Made by a program: the position numbers and the translations under genes. From Adiantum capillus-veneris (taxonomy: Eukaryota > Streptophyta > Polypodiopsida > Polypodiales > Pteridaceae), in contig CM043954.1 in the NCBI GenBank assembly GCA_014529385.2, positions 94,507,247-94,571,246 of the forward strand: 64,000 nt of DNA, in the 5' to 3' direction. Below the pieces are notes generated by a model. That model saw only the letters and a program-made list of their open reading frames with translations. It made no database searches and was not told the origin of the DNA. Numbering within the stretch: position 1 is the stretch's first letter; every line of letters starts with the position of its first letter. Of the stretch, positions 63,539-64,000 are shown one piece after another.

Positions 63539-64000
63539 TTCTCTCAATCCCTCACTCAAACCTGCATCTTCAATGGTTTCTCTCACCTTCCTCACCATTA
63601 ACCTCCCCACTTACTCCCATAGCTCTCATATGAGCTCTCCATGTACATACACCATCTCTATGCCTCTCTCTATTATCTCCAAAGTACAATTCCATCTTAC
63701 TCCTTATATATATACATAAATTCAGCATGTGTACCATGATTAACCTCTGCAAATAAAGAGATATCATCAACGGAATTACCATTTTCATCGCGATAATCAA
63801 CCTTGGCGGCGATGGCGTAAAGAAGGGAAGACGAAGAAGAAGATCGATGGTCATTTTGAGAACCTACACAAGTAAGTCCAAAACTTCTTCAAGCTTCACC
63901 ATCACAAGGATTTGCTCACTTCATTCAACCATCTTACTCCAACCATCCACCTCATTCTACCCATTGTAAATGTAACATTAACTTTCTAGTGATTACTAAC
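62438..64000 (+). repeat. 3' LTR of element B, truncated by the window
   Basis: Nearly identical to 57209-58770. About 1.14 kb more should follow outside the window, ending in CCACCTCA and then ACTGTCTAG if the annotation is right. Confidence 0.93.

Larger units (their letters stand above)
57209..64000 (+). mobile_element. Non-autonomous LTR retrotransposon B (runs off window)
   Basis: 5' LTR 57209-59910, primer site, one intact gag-like ORF, polypurine tract, 3' LTR from 62438. The internal region of 2.5 kb has no protease, reverse transcriptase or integrase. Over the 1.56 kb visible in both, the LTRs differ at only about eight substitutions plus small length changes in simple repeats, so insertion is recent. 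The left flank ACTGT (57204-57208) is the expected 5-bp target duplication; the uninterrupted site is at 11274-11285 (AAACTGTCTAGT). Confidence 0.9.

Overview
The window looks like repeat-rich nuclear DNA of a land plant with a large genome. Almost everything recognisable is a transposable element or a decayed gene: Ty1/copia and Ty3/gypsy LTR retrotransposons, a hAT transposase remnant, long GA/TC microsatellites and a large minisatellite family. The only clear splice signals belong to a damaged minus-strand gene group with plant-like short introns. No prokaryotic operons, rRNA, tRNA or CRISPR were seen. The species cannot be told from the sequence alone.

Layout. 1-4.4 kb: 3' part of an unusual LTR element (A) coding for a long coiled-coil protein, followed by a purine tract and an LTR-like block. 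4.4-11.65 kb: minus-strand gag remnant (C), split by a young, nearly complete 5,142-bp copia element (5837-10978) with 227-bp LTRs. 11.65-14.4 kb: LTR-like DNA of C (minus) and of a further gypsy element D (plus). 14.4-17.2 kb: decayed gag of D, a gypsy RNase H scrap and a hAT transposase C-terminus. 17.2-24.8 kb: low-complexity DNA with long GA/TC tracts, a 68-bp hairpin and the first copy of a 1.34-kb terminal-inverted-repeat element. 24.8-35.0 kb: minisatellite with higher-order structure, holding a HAD-phosphatase fragment and a second copy of the 1.3-kb element flanked by TTAA. 35.7-43.5 kb, minus strand: a decayed group with an FCP1/NIF-like (HAD) phosphatase module, a SETD7-like SET module and a third gene with a DGQH motif. 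Blocks of the same minisatellite, now inverted, lie between and beside these modules. 44.15-48.67 kb: 3' half of a gypsy element (E: RNase H, integrase and a 2.6-kb LTR). 48.67-51.1 kb: leader-like DNA with four near-perfect palindromes about 285 bp apart. 51.1-57.2 kb: second copy of the A-C segment, without the copia insertion. 57.2-64 kb: a young element (B) with about 2.7-kb LTRs and one intact gag-like ORF but no pol, running off the window end.

The parts show a clear order of events. A and C were already joined when the A-C segment was duplicated. Copia then entered one copy and B entered the other, so each copy shows the empty site of the other's insertion. B has no enzymes but shares its LTR family with E, which has the integrase, so B is probably a non-autonomous partner of the E family.
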